Assembly (NCBI GenBank): GCA_963822095.1
Contig: CAWGGS010000002.1
Span: 37,779-101,778, forward strand
Direction of reading: 5' to 3'
Source of the DNA: CAWGGS01 sp963822095
Lineage (GTDB): Bacteria; Desulfobacterota; Desulfobulbia; Desulfobulbales; Desulfocapsaceae
Length of the DNA: 64,000 nucleotides
The translations under genes and the position numbers were made by a program. Position 1 is the first letter of the stretch. Every line of letters starts with the position of its first letter. Below the pieces are notes generated by a model that worked only from the letters and a program-made list of their open reading frames with translations, was not told where the DNA came from and did no database searches. Shown piece by piece: positions 45,057 through 53,976 of this stretch.

Positions 45057-46226
45057 ATGTTTGAAAAATCACTCAAAGGTAAACCTGCGTACTGGATATG
45101 GCTGGCCTTTCTCGGCGTATTCATAGTAATAGGCGCTGTCTGTTATGTACGTCAATATCTCTTTGGACTGGGACTCACCGGCATGAGCCGGGACGTCTCG
45201 TGGGGTTTGTACATATCCCAGTTCACCTATCTGGTCGGGGTTGCGGCTGGAGGCCTCATGCTTGTCCTTCCTTACTACATTCACGACTACAAGGCGTTTG
45301 GGAAGATTACAATTCTTGGTGAGTTTCTGGCAATTTCTGCAGTCATCATGTGTCTGCTTTTTGTCATGGTTGACATCGGCCAACCGCTTCGGGCGATGAA
45401 TATGATTCTGCATCCGACCCCCAATTCCATGCTTTTCTGGGATATGGTGGTATTGCTGGGCTATCTCTCACTCAATATCATTTGCGGTTGGGTCATCCTT
45501 ACCGCCGAGAGAAAACAGGTCCCGCCGCCGAAATGGGTCTATATCTTCGTCTATATCTCAATTCCCTGGGCTGTTTCCATCCATACCGTTACCGCATTTC
45601 TGTATTCCGGTCTGCCCGGACGGCATTTCTGGTTGTCGGCAATTATAGCTCCGCGCTTTCTTGCCTCGGCATTTGCTGCCGGCCCCGCTCTTGTTGTTAT
45701 TGCCTGTCTGATCATGAAGAGAGTCGCTGGTTTTGATGCCGGGAAGAAGGCTCTGGACAAAGTCGCGACCATCATAATGTATGCGGCGCTCATCAATACC
45801 TTCTTCGTATTGCTGGAGTTCTTTACCGCATACTATTCCAATGTTCCAGGGCATATCGAATCACTTCGTTATCTGTTCTTCGGGATTACCGAAAATGGAC
45901 ACACCTACAACAATCTGGTCCCCTTTATGTGGACGGGAGTTTTTCTCAACTTCCTTAGCCTTGGGATGTTTGCCTATCTGAAATTCAGAGAAGGTAACGA
46001 TTGGATCCTCGGTGGAGCCTGTGCTGCCATATTCATCGCTTTGTGGATAGACAAAGGTCTGGGCTTCGTTCTCGGTGGTTTTGTGCCGAGTATGACTGGA
46101 CATATTACCGAGTACTATCCGACTGCCAATGAGATAGGATTAACTGTTGGGATATGGGCAACAGGTTTCTTTGTGATGACGGTACTGTATAAAATTGCTA
46201 TTGGTGTTGAACACGAAATAGAATAA
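45057..46226 (+). CDS. dsrP: DsrP, NrfD-type membrane subunit
   Basis: 389 residues with about 10 membrane spans and no cofactor motif, as in NrfD/PsrC proteins that touch quinones. LVGVAAGGLMLVLPYYIHDY and GFVLGGFVPSMTGHITEYYP stand out. It starts 7 bp after dsrO and is the last gene of the operon, followed by a strong terminator. Confidence 0.95.
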   Translation: MFEKSLKGKPAYWIWLAFLGVFIVIGAVCYVRQYLFGLGLTGMSRDVSWGLYISQFTYLVGVAAGGLMLVLPYYIHDYKAFGKITILGEFLAISAVIMCLLFVMVDIGQPLRAMNMILHPTPNSMLFWDMVVLLGYLSLNIICGWVILTAERKQVPPPKWVYIFVYISIPWAVSIHTVTAFLYSGLPGRHFWLSAIIAPRFLASAFAAGPALVVIACLIMKRVAGFDAGKKALDKVATIIMYAALINTFFVLLEFFTAYYSNVPGHIESLRYLFFGITENGHTYNNLVPFMWTGVFLNFLSLGMFAYLKFREGNDWILGGACAAIFIALWIDKGLGFVLGGFVPSMTGHITEYYPTANEIGLTVGIWATGFFVMTVLYKIAIGVEHEIE

Positions 46227-46251
46227 CAAAATATATTTCCTTATAGAATTT

Positions 46252-46283
46252 AAAGCCCTCGAGAGATCGAGGGCTTTTTTTTT
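46252..46283 (+). terminator. Rho-independent terminator of the dsr operon
   Basis: Perfect 11-bp stem aaagccctcga/tcgagggcttt (46252-46262, 46267-46277) with a 4-nt loop and an uninterrupted T-run; 26 bp after dsrP. Confidence 0.95.
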
Positions 46284-46348
46284 GAAATATTCTACGGTAT
46301 ACTTCGACTCAATCGACGGTTCCAAACCTCAATCTGAGAGCGAATATC

Positions 46349-47029
46349 GTGAATAAACAACGAATTCTCATTGTGTTCTTTTCGTTGAGCAGCCAGACGA
46401 GAAATCTCCTCCAAGGATTGTGTGAGGGACTACAGGAATTTGATGTCGATCTTAAATGGCTCCAAGTTAAGACTCTGAAGGAGCTGCAATTTCCCCTTGG
46501 ATCATATGCTGAAACCTTGAGGATGATGGTTATAACCCTTTTTCGAACACGGTTTCAAATCAAAGAGTTGAGTGCTGATTTATGCTCTCATTGGGATCTC
46601 GTAGTTCTTGCAGGGCCTACATGGTCATACAATCCGAGTGGCCCGATCCTGGCGTTGCTTGATAGGGACGGAGAAAGGCTCTTTAAAGGTAAGACAGTTC
46701 TCCCGTTTATATCCTGTCGAGGGTATTGGCGAACCCATAATTGGTATTTGAGGTCTCTTTTGAAACAAAAAGGAGCCCGTGTCCTTCATCCGATCGTCTT
46801 TACCCACCCTTTGGCAGAACCGTGGCGTACCATCGGGGTGTTTTTGAAACTTTCAGGAAAAATGCCGGAATCCGGCAAATCGTGGTTTCATCATTTTTAT
46901 CCGAAATATGGCCATAACAGCCGACAGGTAAATGATGCCAAGGCCATAGGTCTGATACTTGGAACGTCTATAAAGGAGAAGAAGGATCTGATGGAACTTC
47001 GTTTTCCGACACCTGTTCCGTCTGAATGA
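46349..47029 (+). CDS. flavodoxin-like protein
   Basis: 226 residues. The N-terminal strand and phosphate loop ILIVFFSLSSQTRNLLQGLC (SxSSQTRN-type FMN phosphate loop) and VVLAGPTWSYNPSGPI for the isoalloxazine loop indicate a flavodoxin/NAD(P)H oxidoreductase fold. Starts with GTG. Convergent with the prepilin peptidase gene. A palindrome ccccggatccgggg lies ~20 bp after the stop. Redox partner unknown. Confidence 0.8.
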   Translation: MNKQRILIVFFSLSSQTRNLLQGLCEGLQEFDVDLKWLQVKTLKELQFPLGSYAETLRMMVITLFRTRFQIKELSADLCSHWDLVVLAGPTWSYNPSGPILALLDRDGERLFKGKTVLPFISCRGYWRTHNWYLRSLLKQKGARVLHPIVFTHPLAEPWRTIGVFLKLSGKMPESGKSWFHHFYPKYGHNSRQVNDAKAIGLILGTSIKEKKDLMELRFPTPVPSE

Positions 47030-47125
47030 TTGGAGCCTGTGTCTTTTCCCCGGATCCGGGGTATGAAAATCTGCATATAGAGATAAAAGATGGTTAAAAA
47101 AATCAGGTGTGAACGAAGTTGATAA

Positions 47126-47929
47126 TCAGGAGAAATAAAGAAAAAACAGACGAAAAATACTTTCACGAAAGAAAAGATAGGCAAGGGCTGCACAGGAGAG
47201 AAACGGTCCGAAAGGAATTCTGGTGTTTCCTCCCTTTTTTTGTTGTATCATTGCAATGATCCCTACAATGCTGCCGGTGACGGAGCTCATGAAAAGTATA
47301 AAGGGCAAGGACTGCCAACCAAGGAAAGCACCAAGCATCGCCAGGAGTTTGATGTCTCCACCCCCCATACCTTCTTGTTTTCGAAGGAGGTAATAGATAA
47401 GGGCGATCGCATAGAGAGTTCCTCCACCGACCAATAGACCGATAAGAGAAGCCTTCCAGTCAATGAAAGAGTTGAAAAAGGAAAAGAGAAAACCAGCAAT
47501 TATTCCCGGTATACTAATGATATCCGGAATAATCTGTTGGTGAATGTCTATCCAAATGATGGACAATAAAGCTGCACAGAAGATAAAATATCCTGCCGCT
47601 GTAGCCGAAAGGCCGAATCGCATGACGACGGCAGCGGACAGCAGAGACATTAAAACTTCAACAACCGGATATTGCCAGGAAATCTTACCTTGGCAATGTC
47701 GACACTTTCCACGAAGGAGCAGAAAACTGAAAAGGGGAATGTTCTCAAACCAGGATAGACGGGTCATGCATTTAGGACAATGGGACGGTGGATAGACGAG
47801 TGAGCCGTCCTCTTCAGGCAAGCGGAGGATAACCACATTTAAAAAACTGCCGACCAAGGCACCGAAGATCAGTGAGGCGGTTAGAAGGAAAGGATCTCGT
47901 ATCATAAAATACAAAAAAATGATAGCCAT
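47126..47929 (-). CDS. type IV prepilin peptidase / N-methyltransferase
   Basis: 267 residues, ~8 membrane spans. GALVGSFLNVVILRLP, a tetracysteine zinc site C51-x2-C54 and C76-x2-C79 (CPKC, CRHC), and the two catalytic Asp: D128 in WIDIHQQIIPD and D192 in GGGDIK. Cleaves and methylates type IV pilin or type II pseudopilin precursors. No pilin genes are in the window. ATG 47929 used; 47905 is an alternative. Confidence 0.93.
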   Translation of the reverse strand: MAIIFLYFMIRDPFLLTASLIFGALVGSFLNVVILRLPEEDGSLVYPPSHCPKCMTRLSWFENIPLFSFLLLRGKCRHCQGKISWQYPVVEVLMSLLSAAVVMRFGLSATAAGYFIFCAALLSIIWIDIHQQIIPDIISIPGIIAGFLFSFFNSFIDWKASLIGLLVGGGTLYAIALIYYLLRKQEGMGGGDIKLLAMLGAFLGWQSLPFILFMSSVTGSIVGIIAMIQQKKGGNTRIPFGPFLSCAALAYLFFRESIFRLFFLYFS

Positions 47930-48027
47930 GCAAAAGTCAAGACTTTAGCATGGACAAAACGATAATTTAAAAGTTACGAAGCCTTGAAAAATAACACATA
48001 AAATTTATAACCATTGACGTTCATACT

Positions 48028-48816
48028 ATGTCTCAATACCAGGAAAATGCAACCATTATTCGATTCGAACAGCTATCGAATTTCAATATACGACTGACCC
48101 TCCAAACGGAAGAAATAGCGGCTGCAGCCAGACCGGGTCAATTTGTCATGATCAGAGCCGGAAGAAGCAAGGACCCGTTACTCCGCCGTCCTTTTTCCAT
48201 TCATCAGACAAGCAGCAGCGGCCGGATTCAGATACTTTTTAAGGTTACGGGGCGCGGAACAGGGCTTATGGCTCATTGTAAAGAGGGAGAAACACTCTCT
48301 GTATTCGGGCCACTGGGACGAGGTTTTCATATTGATACCGGGAAAGCCGCCTGTCTGGTTGGAGGTGGTCTCGGGATAGCGCCGATGCTTTTTCTTGCCA
48401 AAAGGATATGCCGGACCAAAAAGAGCACAATGACTGATATGATAATCCTTGGAGGTAAAAATAGAGCGGAGATTGAGCCGCTGTTTAATGATTTTCACTA
48501 TCTGGATATTGGGGTGATGGTGTCAACGGATGATGGCTCCATGGGACTTCACGGGACGGCCACAGACGTATTGAAAACTCTTGATCTTCCTTCAGATTGC
48601 ACGGTATATACCTGCGGTCCCGAGCCGATGATGAAAGAGGTCTTTCGTCAGTGCCACAAGAAGAAGTTAGAGTGTCAGGTCTCTATTGAAAGCTTTATGG
48701 CCTGTGGGATGGGTGCCTGCCTTGGATGTAATGTGGAAGCACGTGATGGTGGATATGTCCATGTATGTTCAGATGGTCCGGTCTTTAATGCGGAGGATCT
48801 TGCGTGGAATATATAG
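48028..48816 (+). CDS. pyrK: dihydroorotate dehydrogenase electron-transfer subunit
   Basis: 262 residues. FAD-binding (RRPFSIHQ near 53-60) and NAD-binding (CLVGGGLGIAPMLFLAKR) parts of the ferredoxin reductase fold, and a [2Fe-2S] site with Cys226, Cys231, Cys234 and Cys247. Passes electrons from dihydroorotate oxidation to NAD+. Overlaps pyrD by 13 bp; the two form a class 1B enzyme. Confidence 0.95.
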   Translation: MSQYQENATIIRFEQLSNFNIRLTLQTEEIAAAARPGQFVMIRAGRSKDPLLRRPFSIHQTSSSGRIQILFKVTGRGTGLMAHCKEGETLSVFGPLGRGFHIDTGKAACLVGGGLGIAPMLFLAKRICRTKKSTMTDMIILGGKNRAEIEPLFNDFHYLDIGVMVSTDDGSMGLHGTATDVLKTLDLPSDCTVYTCGPEPMMKEVFRQCHKKKLECQVSIESFMACGMGACLGCNVEARDGGYVHVCSDGPVFNAEDLAWNI

Positions 48817-49745
48817 AGGATAAGGACCATTTGCCAGACCTGAGGGTCAGGATCGGGGCGCTCGAACTGAGAAATCCGGTTTTGACGGCATCGGGAACAT
48901 TCGGCTATGCCCGTGAATTTGCAAATCTTGTTAATCTCCATCGCTTGGGGGGAGTAATTGTTAAGGGGATTTCCCTCCTGCCTCGTCATGGAAACCCACC
49001 GCCGCGGATTATAGAGACTGCCTGTGGGATGTTGAATGCCATTGGTTTGGAGAATGTCGGTGTCGATCGCTTTATCACGGAAAAGATGCCCTTTTTGGAA
49101 GGGATCAGCAGTCCGATTATAGTCAATATCCTTGGGGATTCCATAGAAGAATACAGGCAGCTTAGCGAGAAACTCGATGTGGTTCCGGGTATATCGGCCA
49201 TTGAGGTGAATATATCCTGTCCAAACGTTAAGAAAGGCGGTGTTGCCTTCGGCAGCGATCCCCAAATGGCGGCCGCTGTCACGAAAGCGGTAAAAGAGAA
49301 CACCAGCTTGCCGGTTATTGTTAAACTCTCTCCAAATGTATCTGATATCACTGAGATAGCCCGGGCAGTCGAACAGGCCGGGGCGGATTCCGTCTCCCTT
49401 ATCAATACCCTGATCGGTATGGCGGTTAACCTCCGGACCAAACGTCCGCATCTTGCCAATGTTATAGGTGGACTTTCCGGTCCTGCAATCAAACCGATTG
49501 CCTTGCGTATGGTCTACCAAGTGGCTGGGGCCGTGTCGATTCCTATTATCGGTATCGGAGGGATCGAATCGACGGAAGATGCATTGGAGTTTATGCTGGC
49601 AGGGGCAACGGCGGTCCAGATAGGAACCGCCAATTTCGTTAACCCGAGGGCCAGTGAAGAGGTTGTCGAAGGTCTTCACGACTATGTGATAAGAGAAAAC
49701 CTTTATTCCGTTCGGGATATGATCGGGGCCTTGGAAAGATCCTAG
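48804..49745 (+). CDS. pyrD: dihydroorotate dehydrogenase, class 1B catalytic subunit
   Basis: FMN TIM-barrel enzyme of 313 residues that oxidises dihydroorotate to orotate. NPVLTASGTFGYAREF at the start, the catalytic Cys139 in EVNISCPNVKKGG, IVKLSPNVSDI, and the phosphate-binding GGIESTEDALEFMLAGATAV near the end. Use of Cys (not Ser) as base and the adjacent pyrK mark class 1B. Confidence 0.96.
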   Translation: MEYIEDKDHLPDLRVRIGALELRNPVLTASGTFGYAREFANLVNLHRLGGVIVKGISLLPRHGNPPPRIIETACGMLNAIGLENVGVDRFITEKMPFLEGISSPIIVNILGDSIEEYRQLSEKLDVVPGISAIEVNISCPNVKKGGVAFGSDPQMAAAVTKAVKENTSLPVIVKLSPNVSDITEIARAVEQAGADSVSLINTLIGMAVNLRTKRPHLANVIGGLSGPAIKPIALRMVYQVAGAVSIPIIGIGGIESTEDALEFMLAGATAVQIGTANFVNPRASEEVVEGLHDYVIRENLYSVRDMIGALERS

Positions 49746-49776
49746 GCCAGTACCCACGGAATTTGGGAGAAATGAT

Positions 49777-50457
49777 ATGAGAATTTGTGTAGCTGTTGCC
49801 CAGAAGACGGTTTCTGATGCACTGATGACCGCGGAGCTCGTGGCACCACTTGCCGATGTGATCGAAATACGTCTCGATTATCTCCAGAAAGTTGACGTGG
49901 CAGCCTTTTCATTAGCCATCAAAAAACCGCTGCTGTTCACAAACAGGCCGGCCTGGGAAGGAGGACGGTGTCAAACCGATGAGGATGCCAGAATCACTCC
50001 TCTTCTTGAGGCCGTGGAGCAGAAGGCGGCCTATATTGATTTGGAGCTGATGGCGCCGGACGTCTCTCATAATCGACTGCAATCAGAGATTAGGAGCCGG
50101 GAGACGAACCTTATTTTGTCCTGGCACAATTTCAAGGAGACTCCCACGCGCACTGAGCTTGTAGATAACCTTACTATGATGCAGGATAAAGGGGCGGATG
50201 TCGGCAAGATCGTCACCATGGCCCATGATCATCACGATGTCCTGCGTGTCCTTGGTCTCCAGGAAGATGCAGCTCGGAAGAATTTTCCATTGATTGCATT
50301 TTGCATGGGAAAGCCTGGGGTGATCAGTCGGCTGGCAACTGCGGAGCTTGGGGGATACATGACCTATTGCTCGGTTGATGGTCGGGAGGGGACGGCGGCG
50401 GGACAGCTTACTGTTGGGACGCTACGGGAAATTTTGGCTCTTCTTTATAGAGAGTAA
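49777..50457 (+). CDS. aroD: 3-dehydroquinate dehydratase, type I
   Basis: 226 residues. Type I (Schiff-base) enzyme: EIRLDYLQK, FTNRPAWEGGRC, LILSWHNFKETPT and the Lys-bearing GADVGKIVTMAHDHHDVLRV. Converts dehydroquinate to dehydroshikimate. Lies 31 bp after pyrD and 82 bp before aroE, so likely in one transcription unit with them. Confidence 0.94.
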   Translation: MRICVAVAQKTVSDALMTAELVAPLADVIEIRLDYLQKVDVAAFSLAIKKPLLFTNRPAWEGGRCQTDEDARITPLLEAVEQKAAYIDLELMAPDVSHNRLQSEIRSRETNLILSWHNFKETPTRTELVDNLTMMQDKGADVGKIVTMAHDHHDVLRVLGLQEDAARKNFPLIAFCMGKPGVISRLATAELGGYMTYCSVDGREGTAAGQLTVGTLREILALLYRE

Positions 50458-50539
50458 AGATCCTTCAGCACCTCATCTGTGCACCAACGCAAGGGTTCTC
50501 ATAGCTTTACGACGACTTTCTTTAGAAGAATGTATACCC

Positions 50540-51361
50540 ATGATCAACGGTAAAACAAAACTCTACGGTATTATCGGCAATCCGGTCGGCCATTCCTTAA
50601 GTCCGGCGATGCATAATGCCGCCTTTGCGGCCCTTGGTGAAAACAGGGTCTATCTTCCCTTTCCGGTGGAGGATGTCGAGGGAGCCCTGGTCGGTCTGAA
50701 GGCCCTGGAAATTTGCGGGGTCAGCGTAACCATACCCCACAAGCAGACGGTTATTCCCCTTTTGGACCGTATCGATGCCGTTGCCGAAAAAATCGGGGCG
50801 GTCAACACCATTGTGGTAAATGATGAGGAGGGGAACAAGGTCCTCTGCGGTTCCAATACCGACTGGGTCGGGGCCAATAGGGCCCTGGAGACTGAAATGA
50901 GCCTACGAGGAGCTACAGTAGTCCTCCTCGGTGCCGGTGGATCGGCAAGAGCCATCGGTTTTGGTCTCCAGGAGGCCGGAGTAGAACTGCTGCTCTGTAG
51001 CCGGACCGAGGCAAAGGGAAGGGGCCTGGCTGCAGAGCTTGATTGTCCCTGGTATCCTCTCTCTGAGATCGCCGGATTGCAGGGAGATGCTCTCGTCAAC
51101 GCAACTTCTGTGGGCATGGCTCCCCGTGATGATGTTTCACTGGTCCCGGTCCATTCCTTGCAGTCTTTTAAGGTAGTGATGGATATTGTCTATTCGCCTT
51201 TGCAGACCAGATTGCTAAAAGAGGCACGGGCGGCAGGTTGTCGGACGGTCAACGGTCTGGAGATGCTGCTCCTGCAGGGAGTTGCCCAGTTCGAGATCTG
51301 GACCGGACTCAGGGCGCCTGTTGCGGTAATGAGAGAAGCCCTTTCAGGAGATAGGAAATAA
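50540..51361 (+). CDS. aroE: shikimate dehydrogenase (NADP+)
   Basis: 273 residues. GIIGNPVGHSLSPAMHNAAF binds shikimate, VTIPHKQTVIP carries the catalytic Lys, and VVLLGAGGSARAIGFGLQEA is the NADPH loop; SRTEAK gives NADP specificity. The start at 50540 (MINGKTKLYG) is chosen; an upstream in-frame start overlapping aroD has no family similarity. A small terminator follows. Confidence 0.96.
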   Translation: MINGKTKLYGIIGNPVGHSLSPAMHNAAFAALGENRVYLPFPVEDVEGALVGLKALEICGVSVTIPHKQTVIPLLDRIDAVAEKIGAVNTIVVNDEEGNKVLCGSNTDWVGANRALETEMSLRGATVVLLGAGGSARAIGFGLQEAGVELLLCSRTEAKGRGLAAELDCPWYPLSEIAGLQGDALVNATSVGMAPRDDVSLVPVHSLQSFKVVMDIVYSPLQTRLLKEARAAGCRTVNGLEMLLLQGVAQFEIWTGLRAPVAVMREALSGDRK

Positions 51362-51364
51362 AAG

Positions 51365-51383
51365 ACCGGCTTATCCGGTTTTT
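51365..51383 (+). terminator. weak terminator after aroE
   Basis: Five-bp stem accgg/ccggt with a 5-nt loop and T5, beginning 3 bp after the aroE stop. Confidence 0.5.
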
Positions 51384-51424
51384 GCGTAGTTTGGAAAAGT
51401 TGAAAGAATTACCCCAGGAGAGAT

Positions 51425-51634
51425 CATCGCTTTCGGTCGCCGTCCTGCAGCCTTATCGCCTGGGAACCACGGCTGACAGACAGGCCGTCCCTGGCCTGCT
51501 GTCAGTTGCGGACGTCCTATCCGCAACCCTCCGGGCCTGATATGCTTCCCAGGCGGGCCTCCGTGATGCGCCCGCAAACGACGATCTCAACCTCCTTGGG
51601 TTATAGAAAAGTACGCTTGAGTGGGATGAACCAA
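51425..51634. repeat. GC-rich dispersed repeat, copy 2 (family B)
   Basis: Second copy of the 5243-5455 repeat. The 11-bp bulged stem is identical; the next stem (51505-51512 with 51520-51527) is perfect here and differs from copy 1 by one compensated base pair. Again downstream of a gene and before a convergent one. Confidence 0.8.
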
Positions 51635-51677
51635 AAGACCAGAGGGGGCTGAATTTTTTCGCGTCATTTCATGAAAA

Positions 51678-52496
51678 TCATTTACTCCCCGGTTTTGTAA
51701 CAATAATCTCATCCCCGATGCGACAGCCCAGTGTTACAGCCGCGCTGCCGCTGTTTACCGCGATTTCCACATGACCTCGGCTGTCGAAGAGGGCAACAAT
51801 GCTTCCTGATGCAGTGTCCGAGTACCTGGCATTTACACCATTGATAGTGTGGCTACCTACCCGAATCAGTACTTCTTGTTGGGATACGAGGGCCATATCC
51901 TTAGCCAGGATACTGGTCCGCAGGTTGCCAAAATGATCTATGTGAATGATTTCACCGACGATTTTGTTTTCTTCAAATCGGGCTGTTGGGAGATTGATCC
52001 GGAAACAGTCTTGTCTCTTAATTTGGGGTCCGACTAAGGAGATATCCATGCCACAGGCAAGTCTTGCCGCAACCGGGGCCATAATGTCTCTTCCGTGAAA
52101 GGTCGCACTGACGCTTTCTGCGAATACCTCCGCATTGTCTAGAATAAAGGCCTTTTGAAAGTTGTCTTGCCCAAGGAAGGGAGTCAGGATGCCGTTGTCG
52201 GGGGCGATAAAGGTGTGCCCTACGGCCTGAAGAGCAAGAATACTCCTATTTGAGCCGACACCTGGGTCCACAACCACGATATGGGTGGTGCCTGGAGAAA
52301 AAAATTGATAAGAATGGCCGATGCTCATGGCGGCCTGGGCAATGTTTTGTGCTTCAATGTTGTGGGTCAGGTCGATAATAGCGGCATCCCGGCACCGGGC
52401 GAGGATGACCCCTTTCATGCACCCTACATAGTCATCGTGGAGTCCAAAATCTGTAGTGAGGGTTATAATTGGTCGTTCTTTGTCCTTTGCACTCAT
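51678..52496 (-). CDS. SAM hydroxide adenosyltransferase (DUF62/SAM hydrolase family)
   Basis: About 272 residues. ITLTTDFGLHDDYVGCMKGV, HIVVVDPGVGSNRSILALQA and FHGRDIMAPVAARLA are the hallmark motifs of the fluorinase-like fold; members without halide sites split SAM to adenosine and methionine. C-terminal beta barrel contains IHIDHFGNLRTSI. The ATG at 52496 follows AGAAGG; 52517 is an alternative start. Physiological role of the family is unclear. Confidence 0.9.
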   Translation of the reverse strand: MSAKDKERPIITLTTDFGLHDDYVGCMKGVILARCRDAAIIDLTHNIEAQNIAQAAMSIGHSYQFFSPGTTHIVVVDPGVGSNRSILALQAVGHTFIAPDNGILTPFLGQDNFQKAFILDNAEVFAESVSATFHGRDIMAPVAARLACGMDISLVGPQIKRQDCFRINLPTARFEENKIVGEIIHIDHFGNLRTSILAKDMALVSQQEVLIRVGSHTINGVNARYSDTASGSIVALFDSRGHVEIAVNSGSAAVTLGCRIGDEIIVTKPGSK

Positions 52497-52619
52497 CTTG
52501 CCTTCTTTATTCATCATTTAATTCTAAACTGTTACTGGATGTTATGCTGATCTGTCTCCGAGGAAAAAAATTTAGGTATACTGGATTAATAAAACGACAA
52601 GCACACTTCTAAATGGGTG

Positions 52620-53819
52620 CTACTGCTGTTTCTTGACCAAAAAGAAAAGTCTTCCGGGTTCCTGCATGTTTCCCGCGGCTGATTCGGCATAAGGACCATT
52701 GCCCCAGAAGAGGTCGACACGACCCGCACCTTTGATTGCTGATCCGGTATCTTGGGGGACAACAAACCTTTGCATGGGCACCCAGTCGATAATCTCTCCG
52801 GATGTGGCTATGATGGGACGACGGGTCTGTATATAGGCAACCAGTCCCATGGGAAGGGTGCCGGGATCGATGGCGATGGATCTTCCCGGTGTCAGCTTTT
52901 CTCCTATGCTGCCGCGTGGTTCCCCCTGCCCCCACTTAAAGAAGACGAAACGGTTGTTATATTGCAAAACAGGCTGTATCTCGGAGGGGTGTTCATCGAG
53001 ATATTTCTTTATCGCCTGCATGGAGATATTTTCCTTCGGGATCTTTTGTTCATCTACCAAAAGCTTGCCGATACTGTTGTATTCTCTGCCGTTTGAGGCG
53101 GAAAAATGTATGGATCGAAGCTTGCCATCAGGGAGTTTGATCATTCCGGATCCTTGAATCTGCAGAAAGAAAGCATCAATGGGATCCTGGAGATAGACAA
53201 GTTCGTAGCCGGTCAGAAGGTGTTGATTTTCGATCTGGGCCCGGGTCCAAAAGGGGACGAATTTGCCTTCTGTATCCCGGCGGCCGATTATCCGCTTGCC
53301 GCTTTGAAGATCGTTTTGAATAAGCAATGAGCGGGGCCTTGCATACAGAGGGTAAATAAATGGTGGAGCTTTTACAAGGCTGCCGGCGTAAACAGGTTCA
53401 TAATAGCCGGTAAACAACATTTCTCCATAGGCGCTATTTTCTCGGCCGGCTGCTTGATAGGTTGTAAATTTCTCATGAAGAATCCTGTTCAGGGACTTTG
53501 AAGATGGGTTGCTGTTGAGAATGTCCAAAAACAGCTTGACGGATTCCACCAGTTGCCTTTTGGTGTAAGGGGTTTCATCTAGAAGGACCCGGGCGTTTGG
53601 AGAAAGGCCTTGCAGGTAATCCAATTGCCGTTTTACAGCCTGTACCAACGAAGCTCTGTCTGCGTCATCCTTAAAAACCGGGGGATTTTCGGGGATCGAC
53701 AGGTTCTGGAGATGGAGGAACTGGCATCCGCCCAGAAGAAGGAGGATCAGTACGAGTATGAGGAAGAGGTATTTTCGAGGATCGTCCCGAAAAGATGGAA
53801 TCCCTGATCGTATCTGCAT
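52620..53819 (-). CDS. mltA: membrane-bound lytic murein transglycosylase A
   Basis: 399 residues, lipoprotein: LILVLILLLLGGCQF with lipid-modified Cys32. MltA domain from ~110 (FTGYYEPVYAGSLVKAPPFI, LQIQGSGMIKLPDGKLRSI) and a C-terminal 3D domain with the catalytic Asp region (PQDTGSAIKGAGRVDLFWGN). Cleaves peptidoglycan glycan strands with 1,6-anhydro ring formation at the outer membrane. Followed by the SAM hydrolase family gene on the same strand after ~120 bp. Confidence 0.94.
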   Translation of the reverse strand: MQIRSGIPSFRDDPRKYLFLILVLILLLLGGCQFLHLQNLSIPENPPVFKDDADRASLVQAVKRQLDYLQGLSPNARVLLDETPYTKRQLVESVKLFLDILNSNPSSKSLNRILHEKFTTYQAAGRENSAYGEMLFTGYYEPVYAGSLVKAPPFIYPLYARPRSLLIQNDLQSGKRIIGRRDTEGKFVPFWTRAQIENQHLLTGYELVYLQDPIDAFFLQIQGSGMIKLPDGKLRSIHFSASNGREYNSIGKLLVDEQKIPKENISMQAIKKYLDEHPSEIQPVLQYNNRFVFFKWGQGEPRGSIGEKLTPGRSIAIDPGTLPMGLVAYIQTRRPIIATSGEIIDWVPMQRFVVPQDTGSAIKGAGRVDLFWGNGPYAESAAGNMQEPGRLFFLVKKQQ

Positions 53820-53864
53820 ATCGGATATGCTCTAACGGGTTTTACATAAAATATTTTTTATTTC

Positions 53865-53915
53865 CTGATCATCACTCCCTTTCATTCCGATAGGCTGAGT
53901 TCCAGGGGGAATCAG
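53865..53915. mobile_element. family A mini-element (internally deleted)
   Basis: 51 bp with left end CTGATCATCACTCCC, the cgataggctgag family segment, and right end ggggGAATCAG. Flanks tttttatttc and aatttatttg match at 7 of 10, suggesting an old target duplication. Confidence 0.6.
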
Positions 53916-53976
53916 AATTTATTTGAAGGCCTGACAGGCCCCTTACTGGTCGTGCTCTCCCGTGGTGGTACACGTA

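Noticed and set aside
47048..47065. ccccggatccgggg palindrome as a terminator
   Set aside because: Strong stem but no T-run on either strand; kept only as a note in the flavodoxin entry.
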